From NCBI RefSeq assembly GCF_026540895.1, contig NZ_JALNUR010000013.1, positions 21,369-85,368 of the forward strand: DNA of 64,000 nucleotides. The letters run 5' to 3'. The DNA is from Sphingomonas sp. GM_Shp_1. Its GTDB lineage: Bacteria > Pseudomonadota > Alphaproteobacteria > Sphingomonadales > Sphingomonadaceae. Below the pieces are notes generated by a model. It was not told the DNA's origin, ran no database searches, and worked only from the letters and a program-made list of their open reading frames with translations. A program made the translations under genes and the position numbers. Position 1 is the stretch's first letter. Each line of letters begins with the position of its first letter. Of this stretch, positions 1-9,071 are shown piece after piece.

Positions 1-184
1 GCCGGGCCAGGGCCTCGGCCTGCGATTGAAGCGCGGCCCAGGAAAAGGGCTTGGGTGGGCCCATCTTGACACCCGAAGGCGTGGCTTGCGCGGCGGCGCG
101 GCCAGCCCATGCGGGTGACAGCCCCAGGGCGGCGAACGCCGCGATCAACTCTCGACGATTGGCTCGGATCATCGGCTCCAGCAT
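1..184 (-). CDS. Periplasmic glucan biosynthesis protein (OpgG/MdoG-like), N-terminal fragment
   Basis: The reverse strand reads an open frame from an ATG at 184 that runs off the left edge (61 codons visible). It has a twin-arginine-type leader (ANRREL followed by a hydrophobic stretch and a GRAAAQ end). Then comes the FSWAALQSQAEALAR segment, which resembles the start of the mature domain of OpgG/OpgD glucan biosynthesis proteins; these build osmoregulated periplasmic glucans. An AGGAG directly abuts the ATG at 184, so the second ATG at 172, nine bases further in, could be the real start. The family call rests on a short segment only. Confidence 0.55.
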   Translation of the reverse strand, partial: MLEPMIRANRRELIAAFAALGLSPAWAGRAAAQATPSGVKMGPPKPFSWAALQSQAEALAR

Positions 185-301
185 CTCCTGCGACGGACGA
201 ACGGCTCCCGGCTGCGTGAGCTTGGCCGTTTGTGCAACGCAACACGCGACGATCGGTTGCTCCCGCGCCACCAGATGATTGCAGCATACGGTATAATATA
301 T

Positions 302-334
302 TTGACTCCTTAATGGTTTCGGTTAAAATTAACC
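302..334 (+). promoter_or_regulatory. Probable promoter and operator of the TonB-dependent receptor
   Basis: TTGACT (302-307) and TAAAAT (324-329) are separated by 16 bases in an AT-rich island inside GC-rich DNA. The -10 is embedded in an inverted repeat GGTTAA-AA-TTAACC (321-334), flanked by further GGTT and AACC tetramers. This fits a repressor site over the promoter. The regulator is unknown. Confidence 0.5.
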
Positions 335-360
335 AAATAAACCAATTAGGGGGCTCATAC

Positions 361-3354
361 GTGAATGGAAATTACATGAGGTTGGCATGTTCGGTCGGGG
401 CCATTGCGATCGCGCTGCTTTCGGTTTCGCCGGCCAGCGCGCAGACCGCTCAGGGGGCGACCAGCGATGATGCGACGGATTGCGTGCCCGCACCCGACCG
501 GCCCTGTCCGTCGAACGCCGCCGCGCTGCCCGACAGCGCCAACGGGTCGGCGGGCGAGGCGATCGTCGTCACCGGCACCCGGCTTCAGCGCCCCAGCCTG
601 ACCAGCAACAGCCCGCTGACGGTCGTGGACGATACCGAAATCCGCTATCAGGGCGCGGTGCAGGTCGAGAATGTGCTCAACCGCCTGCCGCAGGTGACGC
701 CGGACGCGAACGAGAATGCCTCGAACGGATCGGACGGCACCGCGCGCGTCAACCTGCGCAATCTGGGCAGCAACCGGAACCTGGTGCTGATCAACGGCCA
801 GCGCATGCTGCCGGTGCAGGCCAACGACCTGAACTTCATCCCCTCCGCGCTGGTCAAGCGGATCGACGTGGTGACCGGCGGCGCTTCGGCCGTGTACGGG
901 TCGGACGCGATTTCGGGCGTGGTCAACTTCATCCTGCGCGACGATCTGGAAGGCATTCGGACCGACATCCAGTACGGCTTCGCCCAGCATCAGAACGACA
1001 ATGCGTTCGCCCGCCGTATCCAGAGCCAGGCCAATTACCGCCTCGCCAACCGCAATGTGCTCGACGGGCAGAAGCTGGACGTCAACGTCGCCTTCGGCAC
1101 CAACTTCCCCGACAATCGCGGCAATGTGACCGCCTATTTCGGCTATCGCGATACCAAGCCGATCCTTCAGGGCAATCGCGACGTCTCGTCCTGCGCGTTC
1201 GATCCCGACGGCGTGGGCAATTCGACGCTGATCTGCGGCGGGTCGAGCAACAACCAATATGGCCTGTTCGACCCGATCACGGGCCCGAACGCCGATACCG
1301 GCCGGTTCAACAACACGCGCGATGGCAACCGCACCTGGGTGCCGTATGATTCCAGCTTCCGCTACAATTACGCGCCGCTGAACTATTTCCAGCGCAACGA
1401 CACCCGCTACACCGCCGGCGCCTTTGCCCGGTACGAGATCACGCCGTCGGTCGAAGCCTATGGCAGCGTGATGTTCATGGACGACCACACCAATTCGCAG
1501 GTCGCCCCGTCCGCGCTGTTCCAGGGCTATACCTACTCGGTCAATTGCGACAATCCGCTGCTCAGCGCGCAGCAGGGCAATATCCTGTGCGGCTCGGCCT
1601 ATGGCACCAACGCGACGCAGCAGCTCTACATCGGCTATCGCCCGGTGGCGGGCAACGCCCGTCCGCGTCGCGACGACCTGCGCCATACCGACTATCGCTT
1701 CTCGGGCGGCGTGCGCGGCGAGATCGCGCCCGGCATCCGCTATGACGCCAACGCGCTGTTCTCGACGGTCCTCTATAACGAGACCTATGAGAACGACATC
1801 GACCCCACGCGCGCCAATCGCGGTATCCAGGTGGTCAACGTCAACGGCACCCCGACCTGTAAGTCGGTGGTCGACGGCAGCGATCCGCAGTGCGTTCCGC
1901 TCGACATCTTCCGCTACAACGGCATTTCGGACGCGGCGTTCGGCTATATCTATGCGCCGACCTCGACCCGGGGTGTCGACAAGGAAACCGTGCTCAGCGG
2001 CAATATCAGTGCGGACCTGGGCACATACGGCGTGACCTCGCCCTTCGCGAGCGACGGTATCGGCGTCGTGCTCGGCTTCGAGCATCGCTATGAAAGCCTG
2101 GAGTTCAAGGCCGACGCGCTGGCGCTGCAAAAGGGGACCAAGGAGACCCAGGGCCGCTTCGACGTGAACGAGATCTTCGCCGAAATCGAAGTGCCGCTGG
2201 TCCAGAATCGTCCCTTCTTCAAGGACCTGTCGCTGAACGCGGGCTATCGCGGATCGGACTATAGCAACCTGTCCAAGATCGTCTCGACCTACAAGGCCGA
2301 GCTGTCCTGGGCACCGAGCAGCGATATCCGCCTGCGCGGCAGCTATAACCGCGCGATCCGTGCCGCCAACGTCTCGGAATTGTTCGGCCCGCAGTTCAAC
2401 GGCAATGTCAGCGCGCAGGACCCCTGCGCCACCGCGACGCCGACCGCGACCTTCGCCCAGTGCGCCCGTACCGGCGTGACCCAGGCGCAATATGGCCGCA
2501 TCACCGACTGCCCGGCGGAAACCTGCACCGCGCAGTTCGGCGGCAATCCGGCGCTGAAGCCCGAAACCGCCGACACCTTCACCGCCGGTCTGGTCCTGAC
2601 GCCGACCTTCCTGAAGCGGCTGTCCTTCTCGGTCGATTATTTCGACATCAAGGTGCGCGACTATATCGGTTCGATTTCAGTCAACCAGACGATCAGCCAG
2701 TGCATCGCGACCGGCAACCCCTTCTTCTGCAACCTGTTCAAGCGTGATCCGCGCGGCGGCATCATCTTCGGCGACCAGGGCTATATCGTCTCGACGACGC
2801 AGAATACGGGTTCGCTGCGCACCTCGGGCGTGGACTTCGGCCTGGCCTATCTCCAGCCGCTGGGCGGCGTGGGATCGCTGGCGATCGACTTCCAGGGCAC
2901 TTGGAACCGCAAGCTGGTGAACGAGCCGGTGCCGGGCCTGGGTTCTTATGACTGTGTCGGCTTCTTCGGCCCCGTTTGCGGCCAGCCGACGCCCGAATGG
3001 CGTCACCAGTCGCGCTTCACCTGGACCGATGCGTCGAAGGTGGGGACGATCTCGCTCAACTGGCGCTATATCGGCGCGACCAACCTGACCAACAATTCCA
3101 CCGACCCGAACCTGACCGGTACGCCGTCGCTCTTCAACAGCCGGATCAAGGCGTACAGCTATTTCGATCTGGCCGCGACCGCCAAGGTGCAGGACGGCGT
3201 CACCTTCCGTGCGGGCGTCAACAACCTGCTCGACAAGGACCCGCCGATCATCGCGCAGGGGCTGCTGTCCTCGTTCGGCAACGGCAACACCTATCCCGGC
3301 ATGTACGACGTGGTCGGCCGCTCGGTGTTCATCGGCCTGACGGCGGAATTCTGA
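361..3354 (+). CDS. TonB-dependent outer-membrane receptor
   Basis: A 997-residue outer-membrane receptor expected to import a large substrate using TonB energy. I chose the GTG at 361, which follows an AGGGGG ribosome site; an in-frame ATG lies at 376. A signal peptide ends at about residue 27 (SPASA|Q). The plug domain follows (EAIVVTGTRLQRPSL, then LINGQRM and the VYGSDAISGVVNFI block). The rest is a 22-strand-type barrel with many aromatic-ended strands and a C-terminal Phe (LTAEF). It looks like the abundant sphingomonad/Caulobacter receptor class whose substrates are usually unknown. It sits alone with its own promoter and a downstream terminator. Confidence 0.93.
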   Translation: MNGNYMRLACSVGAIAIALLSVSPASAQTAQGATSDDATDCVPAPDRPCPSNAAALPDSANGSAGEAIVVTGTRLQRPSLTSNSPLTVVDDTEIRYQGAVQVENVLNRLPQVTPDANENASNGSDGTARVNLRNLGSNRNLVLINGQRMLPVQANDLNFIPSALVKRIDVVTGGASAVYGSDAISGVVNFILRDDLEGIRTDIQYGFAQHQNDNAFARRIQSQANYRLANRNVLDGQKLDVNVAFGTNFPDNRGNVTAYFGYRDTKPILQGNRDVSSCAFDPDGVGNSTLICGGSSNNQYGLFDPITGPNADTGRFNNTRDGNRTWVPYDSSFRYNYAPLNYFQRNDTRYTAGAFARYEITPSVEAYGSVMFMDDHTNSQVAPSALFQGYTYSVNCDNPLLSAQQGNILCGSAYGTNATQQLYIGYRPVAGNARPRRDDLRHTDYRFSGGVRGEIAPGIRYDANALFSTVLYNETYENDIDPTRANRGIQVVNVNGTPTCKSVVDGSDPQCVPLDIFRYNGISDAAFGYIYAPTSTRGVDKETVLSGNISADLGTYGVTSPFASDGIGVVLGFEHRYESLEFKADALALQKGTKETQGRFDVNEIFAEIEVPLVQNRPFFKDLSLNAGYRGSDYSNLSKIVSTYKAELSWAPSSDIRLRGSYNRAIRAANVSELFGPQFNGNVSAQDPCATATPTATFAQCARTGVTQAQYGRITDCPAETCTAQFGGNPALKPETADTFTAGLVLTPTFLKRLSFSVDYFDIKVRDYIGSISVNQTISQCIATGNPFFCNLFKRDPRGGIIFGDQGYIVSTTQNTGSLRTSGVDFGLAYLQPLGGVGSLAIDFQGTWNRKLVNEPVPGLGSYDCVGFFGPVCGQPTPEWRHQSRFTWTDASKVGTISLNWRYIGATNLTNNSTDPNLTGTPSLFNSRIKAYSYFDLAATAKVQDGVTFRAGVNNLLDKDPPIIAQGLLSSFGNGNTYPGMYDVVGRSVFIGLTAEF

Positions 3355-3408
3355 CGGAGAGGGGGCGGCAGCGCCCCCGATCCCGACAACGCGTTTTACC
3401 CCAGCCTG

Positions 3409-3440
3409 CCCCGTCCGGTTCACACCGGGCGGGGATTTTT
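3409..3440 (+). terminator. Intrinsic terminator after the TonB-dependent receptor
   Basis: A 10-base-pair GC stem, CCCCGTCCGG (3409-3418) with CCGGGCGGGG (3425-3434) and one G-T wobble, has a 6-base loop and is followed by ATTTTT. A second GC hairpin, GGGGGCG-GCAG-CGCCCCC, lies just upstream at 3361-3378. Confidence 0.75.
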
Positions 3441-3580
3441 CTGGGGGGGCGGCCGAGACGGCGATCGGAAGCCTCTCGCTCACCTCGTTGTCCACCCCGG
3501 CGAACGCCGGGGTCCAGTTGCCGAGCCGCGTTCCGTGCCGACTCTGGGCCCCGGCTTTCGCCGGGGCGGTGGAGGTGTAG

Positions 3581-4183
3581 TTACGCCGTCTCGGCCAATA
3601 GCTTCTGCGCCTCCGCGCCCGCCCAGTCGAAGCCGCCGGTCACCCGCCAGACCTCCTTGCCGTCCGCGCCGTACAGGATCGTCGTCGGCAGGTTCGCCTT
3701 GTAATGGACGCTCAGGGACAATTTTGGGTCGAGATAGATGGGCAGTGCGTCCAGTTTCCGGCCCGCCAGGAACGGCTTCACCTTGGCCGCATCGTCCTGC
3801 GCCACCGCGATCACCGCGACCTTGCCCTTCAGGCGATCCGCCGTGACGGCCAGCGTCGGCATTTCCGCCACGCACGGCCCGCACCAGGTCGCCCACAGGT
3901 TCATCAGCACCGGCTTGCCCCGGAAATCGGCTAAGGTCATCGACTTGCCGTCCAGCGTGGTGAAGCCCAGGCTCGGCGCGGCTTCGCCCTTGTGGGCACG
4001 GTCGACCGCGCCGGCGGCTTTGGGGGCCTCGGGCGCCGACGAAGCGACCTCGCCGCCGGTGACTTCACCGCTGGAAACTTCCCCCGTAGAGCTGTTGTTC
4101 GCTTGCTCCGGGGCGGGGCTTTGCTTATCGCACCCGGCGACCATCAGCCCCAGGAGACAGGCGATCACGGTACGCGACGACAT
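3581..4183 (-). CDS. TlpA-like thioredoxin-fold lipoprotein
   Basis: A 200-residue envelope thiol-disulfide protein. The start at 4183 gives a lipoprotein signal with lipobox VAGC (Cys18). A low-complexity linker (residues 20-65, repeated GEV units) leads to a thioredoxin-like domain with the active site WCGPC (Cys101/Cys104) and a cis-Pro-type LPTTILY segment. TlpA/ResA-like proteins usually reduce cytochrome c or cuproprotein thiols in the periplasm; the partner here is unknown. Its start codon shares the CATG tetramer with the argH start on the other strand. Confidence 0.85.
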   Translation of the reverse strand: MSSRTVIACLLGLMVAGCDKQSPAPEQANNSSTGEVSSGEVTGGEVASSAPEAPKAAGAVDRAHKGEAAPSLGFTTLDGKSMTLADFRGKPVLMNLWATWCGPCVAEMPTLAVTADRLKGKVAVIAVAQDDAAKVKPFLAGRKLDALPIYLDPKLSLSVHYKANLPTTILYGADGKEVWRVTGGFDWAGAEAQKLLAETA

Positions 4184-5567
4184 GGGCGGCTCCAATGCAA
4201 TGTGGGGCGGGCGCTTCGCAGAAGGTCCCGCCGCGGTGATGCGCGAGATAAACGCGTCCATCCCCTTCGACAAGCGACTGTGGAAACAGGATATCGCCGG
4301 GTCGAAAGCGCATGTCGCCATGCTGGGCAAACAGGGCATCGTCTCGGCCGAGGACGCCGCGACGATCGCCGCCGGGCTGCATCAGGTCGCCGAGGATTAT
4401 GCGGCGAACGGTGTGGCCGAGGATCTGACCCTCGAAGACATCCATATGCAGACCGAGGCGAAGCTGGCCGCGCTGATCGGCCCGGTCGCGGGGCGTCTGC
4501 ATACCGCGCGGTCACGCAACGACCAGGTGGCGACCGATTTCCGCCTGTGGGTGCGCGATGCGATCGACGAGACGCTGGTGGCGCTGGGGGCTTTGCGGGA
4601 AGCGCTGCTGACCCGGGCGGAAGAGCATGCCGACAGCGTGATGCCGGGCTTCACGCATCTTCAGTCCGCGCAGCCGGTGACGCTCGGCCATCACCTGATG
4701 GCCTATCACGAGATGATCGTGCGCGATGCCAGCCGATTTGCGGACGCGCGGGCGCGGATGAACCAGTGTCCGCTCGGTTCGGCGGCGCTGGCGGGGACGG
4801 GGTTTCCGGTCGATCGGCACATGACGGCGGCGGCGCTCGGCTTCGATGCGCCGACCCGCAACTCGCTGGATGCGGTGAGCGACCGGGATTTCGCCATCGA
4901 CTATCTCCAGGCGGCGACCAACTGCTCGCTGCATCTGTCGCGACTGGCCGAGGAATTCGTGCTCTGGGCGTCGCAGCCCTTCGGCTTCGTGGCGCTCAGC
5001 GACCAATGGTCGACGGGCAGCTCGATCATGCCGCAGAAGCGCAACCCCGACGCCGCCGAACTGGTGCGCGGCCATGCGGGGCGCATCATGGGCTGCATGA
5101 CCAGCCTGATGGTCACGATGAAGGGCCTGCCGCTGGCCTATTCCAAGGACATGCAGGACGACAAGCCGCCGGTGTTCGAGGCGCACGACCTGCTGGCCCT
5201 GTCGATCGCGGCGATGACCGGCATGATCCAGAGCGCGACCTTCCGCACGGAGCGGATGCGCGCGGTGGCGGAGGCGGGCTTCTCGACCGCGACCGATCTG
5301 GCCGACTGGCTGGTGCGCGTCGGCGGCATTCCTTTCCGCGAGGCGCATCACATCACCGGTCGCGCGGTCAAACTCGCCGAGGAGAAGGGCGTGATGCTGC
5401 ATCAACTGTCGATCGACGATCTGACCGGCATCGACGTGCGAATCAACGACAGCATCTATGACGTGCTGTCGGTCGATGCCTCGGTCGCCAGCCGGGTCAG
5501 CTTCGGCGGCACCGCGCCCGCCAATGTCCGCTCGGCCATCGCGACCGCACGGGGCCTGCGCGCATGA
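4182..5567 (+). CDS. argH: Argininosuccinate lyase
   Basis: The last enzyme of arginine synthesis, splitting argininosuccinate to arginine and fumarate in the cytoplasm. The 461-residue protein has the fumarase/lyase superfamily signature [12 protein letters not shown] near residue 280 and the N-terminal [10 protein letters not shown] block typical of the family. The start is either the ATG at 4182 or the one at 4200, which begins MWGGRF; neither has a strong ribosome site. The gene overlaps the next small lipoprotein gene by ATGA, and lysA follows. This argH-lptM-lysA order is familiar in proteobacteria. Confidence 0.95.
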   Translation: MGGSNAMWGGRFAEGPAAVMREINASIPFDKRLWKQDIAGSKAHVAMLGKQGIVSAEDAATIAAGLHQVAEDYAANGVAEDLTLEDIHMQTEAKLAALIGPVAGRLHTARSRNDQVATDFRLWVRDAIDETLVALGALREALLTRAEEHADSVMPGFTHLQSAQPVTLGHHLMAYHEMIVRDASRFADARARMNQCPLGSAALAGTGFPVDRHMTAAALGFDAPTRNSLDAVSDRDFAIDYLQAATNCSLHLSRLAEEFVLWASQPFGFVALSDQWSTGSSIMPQKRNPDAAELVRGHAGRIMGCMTSLMVTMKGLPLAYSKDMQDDKPPVFEAHDLLALSIAAMTGMIQSATFRTERMRAVAEAGFSTATDLADWLVRVGGIPFREAHHITGRAVKLAEEKGVMLHQLSIDDLTGIDVRINDSIYDVLSVDASVASRVSFGGTAPANVRSAIATARGLRA

Positions 5568-5800
5568 AGCGCGCGCTCGCCATGCTGGTCGCGCTGGGCC
5601 TGACCGGCTGTGGCGCCGCCAACCGGCTGCAACCCGCCAAGGGCGAGAACCTGCCCGTCGCGCCACGCGGCGCCACCGCGACTCCGACGCCGCAGCAATT
5701 GCTGACGGCCACCCCCCAACAACGCCCGCAACGCTCCGACGAACTGATGACCCAGTCGCAGGATCGGCGTTCGGACGAATTTGATTTGCCCCCCCGCTGA
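5564..5800 (+). CDS. lptM: Small LptM-like lipoprotein
   Basis: A 78-residue lipoprotein. It has a short hydrophobic leader with lipobox LTGC (Cys16), then [18 protein letters not shown], which matches the short lipoprotein placed next to dapF/lysA in many proteobacteria (YifL, now LptM). LptM helps the LptD-LptE lipopolysaccharide translocon mature in the outer membrane. The remaining tail is proline/glutamine-rich and probably disordered. The gene overlaps argH (ATGA) and lysA (TGATG), so it is likely translationally coupled. The function is inferred from lipobox, size and position. Confidence 0.7.
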   Translation: MKRALAMLVALGLTGCGAANRLQPAKGENLPVAPRGATATPTPQQLLTATPQQRPQRSDELMTQSQDRRSDEFDLPPR

Positions 5801-7062
5801 TGGACCATTTTCATTTTCAGAACGGCGAACTCCATGTGGAGGACGTGCCCGTATCCCGGATTGCCGCGGACGTCGGCACGCCGGTCTATATCTATTCCGC
5901 CTCCACCTTCCGCCGTCACGCGCAGGTGTTCCGCGAGGGGCTGAGCGCCCTGCCGCGCGTGCACCTGGCCTATGCGATCAAGGCGAACCCCAATCTTGCC
6001 GTGCTCCGCGTGCTGGCGGACGAGGGGTACGGCGCGGACGTCGTCTCGGTCGGCGAGATGCGCCGCGCACTGGCGGCGGGGATGAAGGCGGAGGACATCG
6101 TCTTCTCCGGCGTGGGCAAGACCCGTGCAGAACTGATCGCCGCGCTGGAGGCCGGGATCGGCCAGTTCAACCTGGAACTGGAAGAAGAGAGCGCGGTCCT
6201 CGCCGAGCTGGCCCATGAGCGCGGCCTCGTCGCCCCCGCCACGCTGCGGGTGAACCCGGACGTGGATGCGGGCACCCATGCCAAGATCTCAACCGGCCGC
6301 AAGGAGAACAAGTTCGGCGTGCCGATCGACCAGGCGCTCGGCATGTTCGACCGTCTGGCGGGGCTGCCGGGTATCGACCTGAAGGGTGTCGCCTGCCACA
6401 TCGGCAGCCAGTTGGGCGACCTCGCGCCGCTGGAGGCCGCCTATAAGCGCGTCGGCGAGTTGGTCGCCGAGCTGCGCGGGGCGGGGCACCGCATCACTCG
6501 CGTCGATCTGGGCGGCGGGCTGGGCGTCCCCTACAAGCCCGGCGACGTCATGCCCGCCCCCGCCGCTTATGGCGAGATGGTGGCGCGCGTGACCAGGGAA
6601 TGGGACGTCGAGCTGATGTTCGAGCCCGGTCGGGTGATCGCGGGCAATGCGGGCGTGCTGGCGACCGAAGTGGTCTGGGTGAAGCCCGGCGTCGCCAATC
6701 CGTATGTCATCGTCGATGCGGCGATGAACGACCTCGCGCGCCCTGCGCTCTACGATGCGTATCATGACTTCGTCGCGGTGAAGCCGACCGGCGAGCGGAT
6801 GATGGCGAATATTGCCGGGCCGGTGTGCGAGACCGGCGATACCTTCGCCATGAATCGCGAGATCGACGCGGTGAAGTCGGGCGACCTGGCCGTGTTCCGC
6901 ACCGCCGGGGCTTACGGCGCGACCATGGCGTCGACCTATAACAGCCGCCCGCTCGTGCCCGAGGTGATGGTCGAGGGCGACCGCTATGCCGTCGTTGCCG
7001 ACCGCATCGCCGCCGAGACGATCATCGCCGCCGAGCGTGTGCCGGAGTGGCTGAAGAAGTGA
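5800..7062 (+). CDS. lysA: Diaminopimelate decarboxylase
   Basis: A PLP enzyme converting meso-diaminopimelate to lysine. The 420-residue protein has the fold-type III decarboxylase pattern: PLP lysine in YAIKANPN (Lys61), HIGSQ near residue 205, a DLGGGLGVPY glycine loop, and the C-terminal GPVCETGD that supplies the substrate-binding Cys. It is the last gene of the argH-lptM-lysA unit. A foldback repeat starts 10 bases after its stop codon. Confidence 0.96.
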   Translation: MDHFHFQNGELHVEDVPVSRIAADVGTPVYIYSASTFRRHAQVFREGLSALPRVHLAYAIKANPNLAVLRVLADEGYGADVVSVGEMRRALAAGMKAEDIVFSGVGKTRAELIAALEAGIGQFNLELEEESAVLAELAHERGLVAPATLRVNPDVDAGTHAKISTGRKENKFGVPIDQALGMFDRLAGLPGIDLKGVACHIGSQLGDLAPLEAAYKRVGELVAELRGAGHRITRVDLGGGLGVPYKPGDVMPAPAAYGEMVARVTREWDVELMFEPGRVIAGNAGVLATEVVWVKPGVANPYVIVDAAMNDLARPALYDAYHDFVAVKPTGERMMANIAGPVCETGDTFAMNREIDAVKSGDLAVFRTAGAYGATMASTYNSRPLVPEVMVEGDRYAVVADRIAAETIIAAERVPEWLKK

Positions 7063-7072
7063 CGATCGCCGC

Positions 7073-7205
7073 CCCATTCCTCCCCATCTCTGATGGGGAG
7101 GGGGACCGCGCCCGCAGGGCGTGGTGGAGGGGCCGGGGACATTTGCCCCTCCACCATCGCTTCGCGATGGTCCCCCTCCCCAAGCATGGCTTGGGGAGGA
7201 ATGGG
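7073..7205 (+). repeat. Foldback repeat with 14-base terminal inverted repeats
   Basis: The element is bounded by CCCATTCCTCCCCA (7073-7086) and its exact complement TGGGGAGGAATGGG (7192-7205). Inside are nested inverted segments, including GTGGTGGAGGGGC against GCCCCTCCACCATC. It encodes nothing and looks like a small miniature inverted-repeat element. Its right end supplies the GGAGG ribosome site of the next gene and touches that gene's GTG start codon. Confidence 0.8.
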
Positions 7206-7978
7206 TGAGTCTCGCCAGTCTGCCCCTATTCGTCCGGCTGGGCGGGCGTCCGGTCATCCTGCTCGGCGAAGGCGAACCCGCCGAGGCGAAGCGGCGTCTG
7301 CTCGACCGCGCCGGTGCGCTGGTCGTGGGGGAGGACGCCAAAGCCGCCCTCGCCATCGTCGCCATCGAGGATGAGGACGAAGCGCAAACCGCCATCGCCC
7401 GGCTGAAGGCGCGGGGGGTGCTGATCAACGCCGTCGACCGCCCGGCGGCGTGCGATTTCACCCTGCCCGCCATTGTCGAGCGCGGGCCGGTGATCGTCGC
7501 CATCGGCACCGGCGGCGTGTCGGCGGGACTCGCGGCGGCGCTTCGCCAGCGGCTGGAGACGTTGCTGCCCGCCGGATTGGGAAAGCTGGCCGAGGGGTTG
7601 TACGCCGCCCGCGCGGCCTTGCGCGCGCGCTTCCCGGACGGCGCGGAGCGGCGGCGTGCGATCGGGGCGGCGCTGTCGCCGGGTGGCGCGCTCGACCCGC
7701 TGGCGGGCGAAACCGATGTCGAAACCTGGTTGGCGGGCGTCGAGCGTCCGGCGGCGACGGTTGCCGCGTTCGTCCTCACCTCGCCCGACCCGGACGACCT
7801 GACCCTGCGCCAGGCCCGTGCGCTGGCCGCCGCCGACCGGGTCTATCACCGCCGCGACGTGCCGCCCGCCATCCTCGACCGCGCGCGCGCCGATGCGGTT
7901 CGGATCGAAAGCGAGACGCTGCCTGCGGAATCGGGTGAGGGGCAGATCGTCGATCTCACCATGGCACCCAGCGCATGA
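7205..7978 (+). CDS. Siroheme synthase N-terminal (precorrin-2 dehydrogenase) protein with a truncated methyltransferase domain
   Basis: A 257-residue protein resembling the first half of CysG, which oxidises precorrin-2 to sirohydrochlorin and inserts iron for siroheme. A Rossmann-like start (LPLFVRLGGRPVILLGEGEPAEAKRRLL) is followed by the dimerisation region. Residues about 185-235 (SPDPDDLTLRQARALAAADRV) match only the beginning of the SUMT methyltransferase domain, with its GPGDPDLLT loop degenerate; the rest of that domain is absent. The GTG start at 7205 has a GGAGGA site donated by the repeat. It overlaps the next gene by ATGA. Confidence 0.78.
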   Translation: MSLASLPLFVRLGGRPVILLGEGEPAEAKRRLLDRAGALVVGEDAKAALAIVAIEDEDEAQTAIARLKARGVLINAVDRPAACDFTLPAIVERGPVIVAIGTGGVSAGLAAALRQRLETLLPAGLGKLAEGLYAARAALRARFPDGAERRRAIGAALSPGGALDPLAGETDVETWLAGVERPAATVAAFVLTSPDPDDLTLRQARALAAADRVYHRRDVPPAILDRARADAVRIESETLPAESGEGQIVDLTMAPSA

Positions 7979-8928
7979 CGGGCTTCGCCTATCGCATCGA
8001 CGGGGGCAAAGCGGCCGCCATCCCGATCCGCGAGGCGGTGGAGGCGGAAGCCCGGCTGGTCTGGGTGCATCTGGAGACCAATGACGCGGTGGCGCAACGC
8101 TGGCTGCGCGAATCGGCGCATCTGGAGGATTATGTCGTCGACGCGCTGACCGCGACCGAGACGCGCCCCCGCTGCGAGGCGGTGGGGGAGGGGGCGTTCC
8201 TCAACCTGCGCGGGCGGAGCAGCGAGCCGCTCGACGGGTCGGACATGCTCGCCTCGGTTCGGATCTGGGCGGTGAAGGGCAAGGTCTATTCGGTGACGCG
8301 CCGCCCGCTCCTGGCGATCGACACGGTGCGCAAGGAGGTGGAGGGCGGCGCCATCGCCGATCCGGGCGACCTGATCACCGCCTTCGCCACCGCGATCACC
8401 AGCGACCTGGACCCCGATGTGGCGGGACTGGGCGACGAACTCGACAGTTGCGAGGAGCAGCTGGACGAACACCGCGTCTTCCAGCTGCGCCGTACGGTCA
8501 GCCGGGTGCGGGTCGCCGCGATCGGTTATCGCCGCTTCCTCAACCCGCAGCGGGCGGCGCTGGAGAAACTCGCGGCGCTGCCCGGCGACTGGCTGGCCGA
8601 TGACGACCGGCTGCATCTGTCCGCCGCCGCTGACCGCGCCGCGCGCATGGCCGAGGAACTGGAGTCGATCCGCGAGCGCTCGGCGCTGATCCACGAGACG
8701 CTGACCGACCTGCGCGCCGAGCAGATCGACAATCGCGCGCTGGTCATCTCGATCGTGGCGATGGTGTTCCTGCCGCTGACCTTCATCACCGGGCTGTACG
8801 GGATGAACGTCAAAAACCTGCCCTATGCCGAGGAGCCCTGGGCGTTCGATGCGATATTGGGGGCGTGCACGGTGATCGCGGCGGGGATCGTCATCTATTT
8901 CGTGCAGCGGCACTGGTTCCGGCGGTAA
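7975..8928 (+). CDS. CorA-family divalent metal transporter (ZntB-like)
   Basis: A 317-residue inner-membrane channel of the CorA/ZntB family. A long cytoplasmic alpha/beta and helical domain (residues 1-250) is followed by two C-terminal transmembrane helices with the signature YGMN between them (GLYGMNVKNLPY). The residues after GMN (VKNLPY rather than PE) fit the ZntB-like subgroup, often associated with zinc, but substrate cannot be assigned from sequence. It is coupled by ATGA overlap to the siroheme gene. Confidence 0.85.
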   Translation: MTGFAYRIDGGKAAAIPIREAVEAEARLVWVHLETNDAVAQRWLRESAHLEDYVVDALTATETRPRCEAVGEGAFLNLRGRSSEPLDGSDMLASVRIWAVKGKVYSVTRRPLLAIDTVRKEVEGGAIADPGDLITAFATAITSDLDPDVAGLGDELDSCEEQLDEHRVFQLRRTVSRVRVAAIGYRRFLNPQRAALEKLAALPGDWLADDDRLHLSAAADRAARMAEELESIRERSALIHETLTDLRAEQIDNRALVISIVAMVFLPLTFITGLYGMNVKNLPYAEEPWAFDAILGACTVIAAGIVIYFVQRHWFRR

Positions 8929-8945
8929 TCCTTATCCCCGCCCGG

Positions 8946-9046
8946 CCCTCCGTTCGCGCTGAGCGAAGTCGAAGCGCACGTTCCGCGCTGGCGGCTTGGC
9001 GGAGGGATTCCCTTGGCCTTCGACTTCGCTCAGGCTGAACGGAGGG
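8946..9046. repeat. Dispersed inverted repeat, copy A
   Basis: The left arm (8946-8974, with GAGCGAAGTCGAAG) pairs with the right arm (9018-9046, with CTTCGACTTCGCTC), leaving a 43-base centre. The same arms recur at 13253-13351 and 61935-62011. It lies between convergent zntB-like and fliS genes. Confidence 0.8.
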
Positions 9047-9071
9047 TGGGGAGCGGCCCCCTTCCGCCCTC

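Noticed and set aside
355..2490. Minus-strand open frame of 711 codons
   Set aside because: It is the shadow of the TonB-dependent receptor: Arg/Ala/Gly-rich, no family pattern, no ribosome site. High GC makes such antisense frames common.
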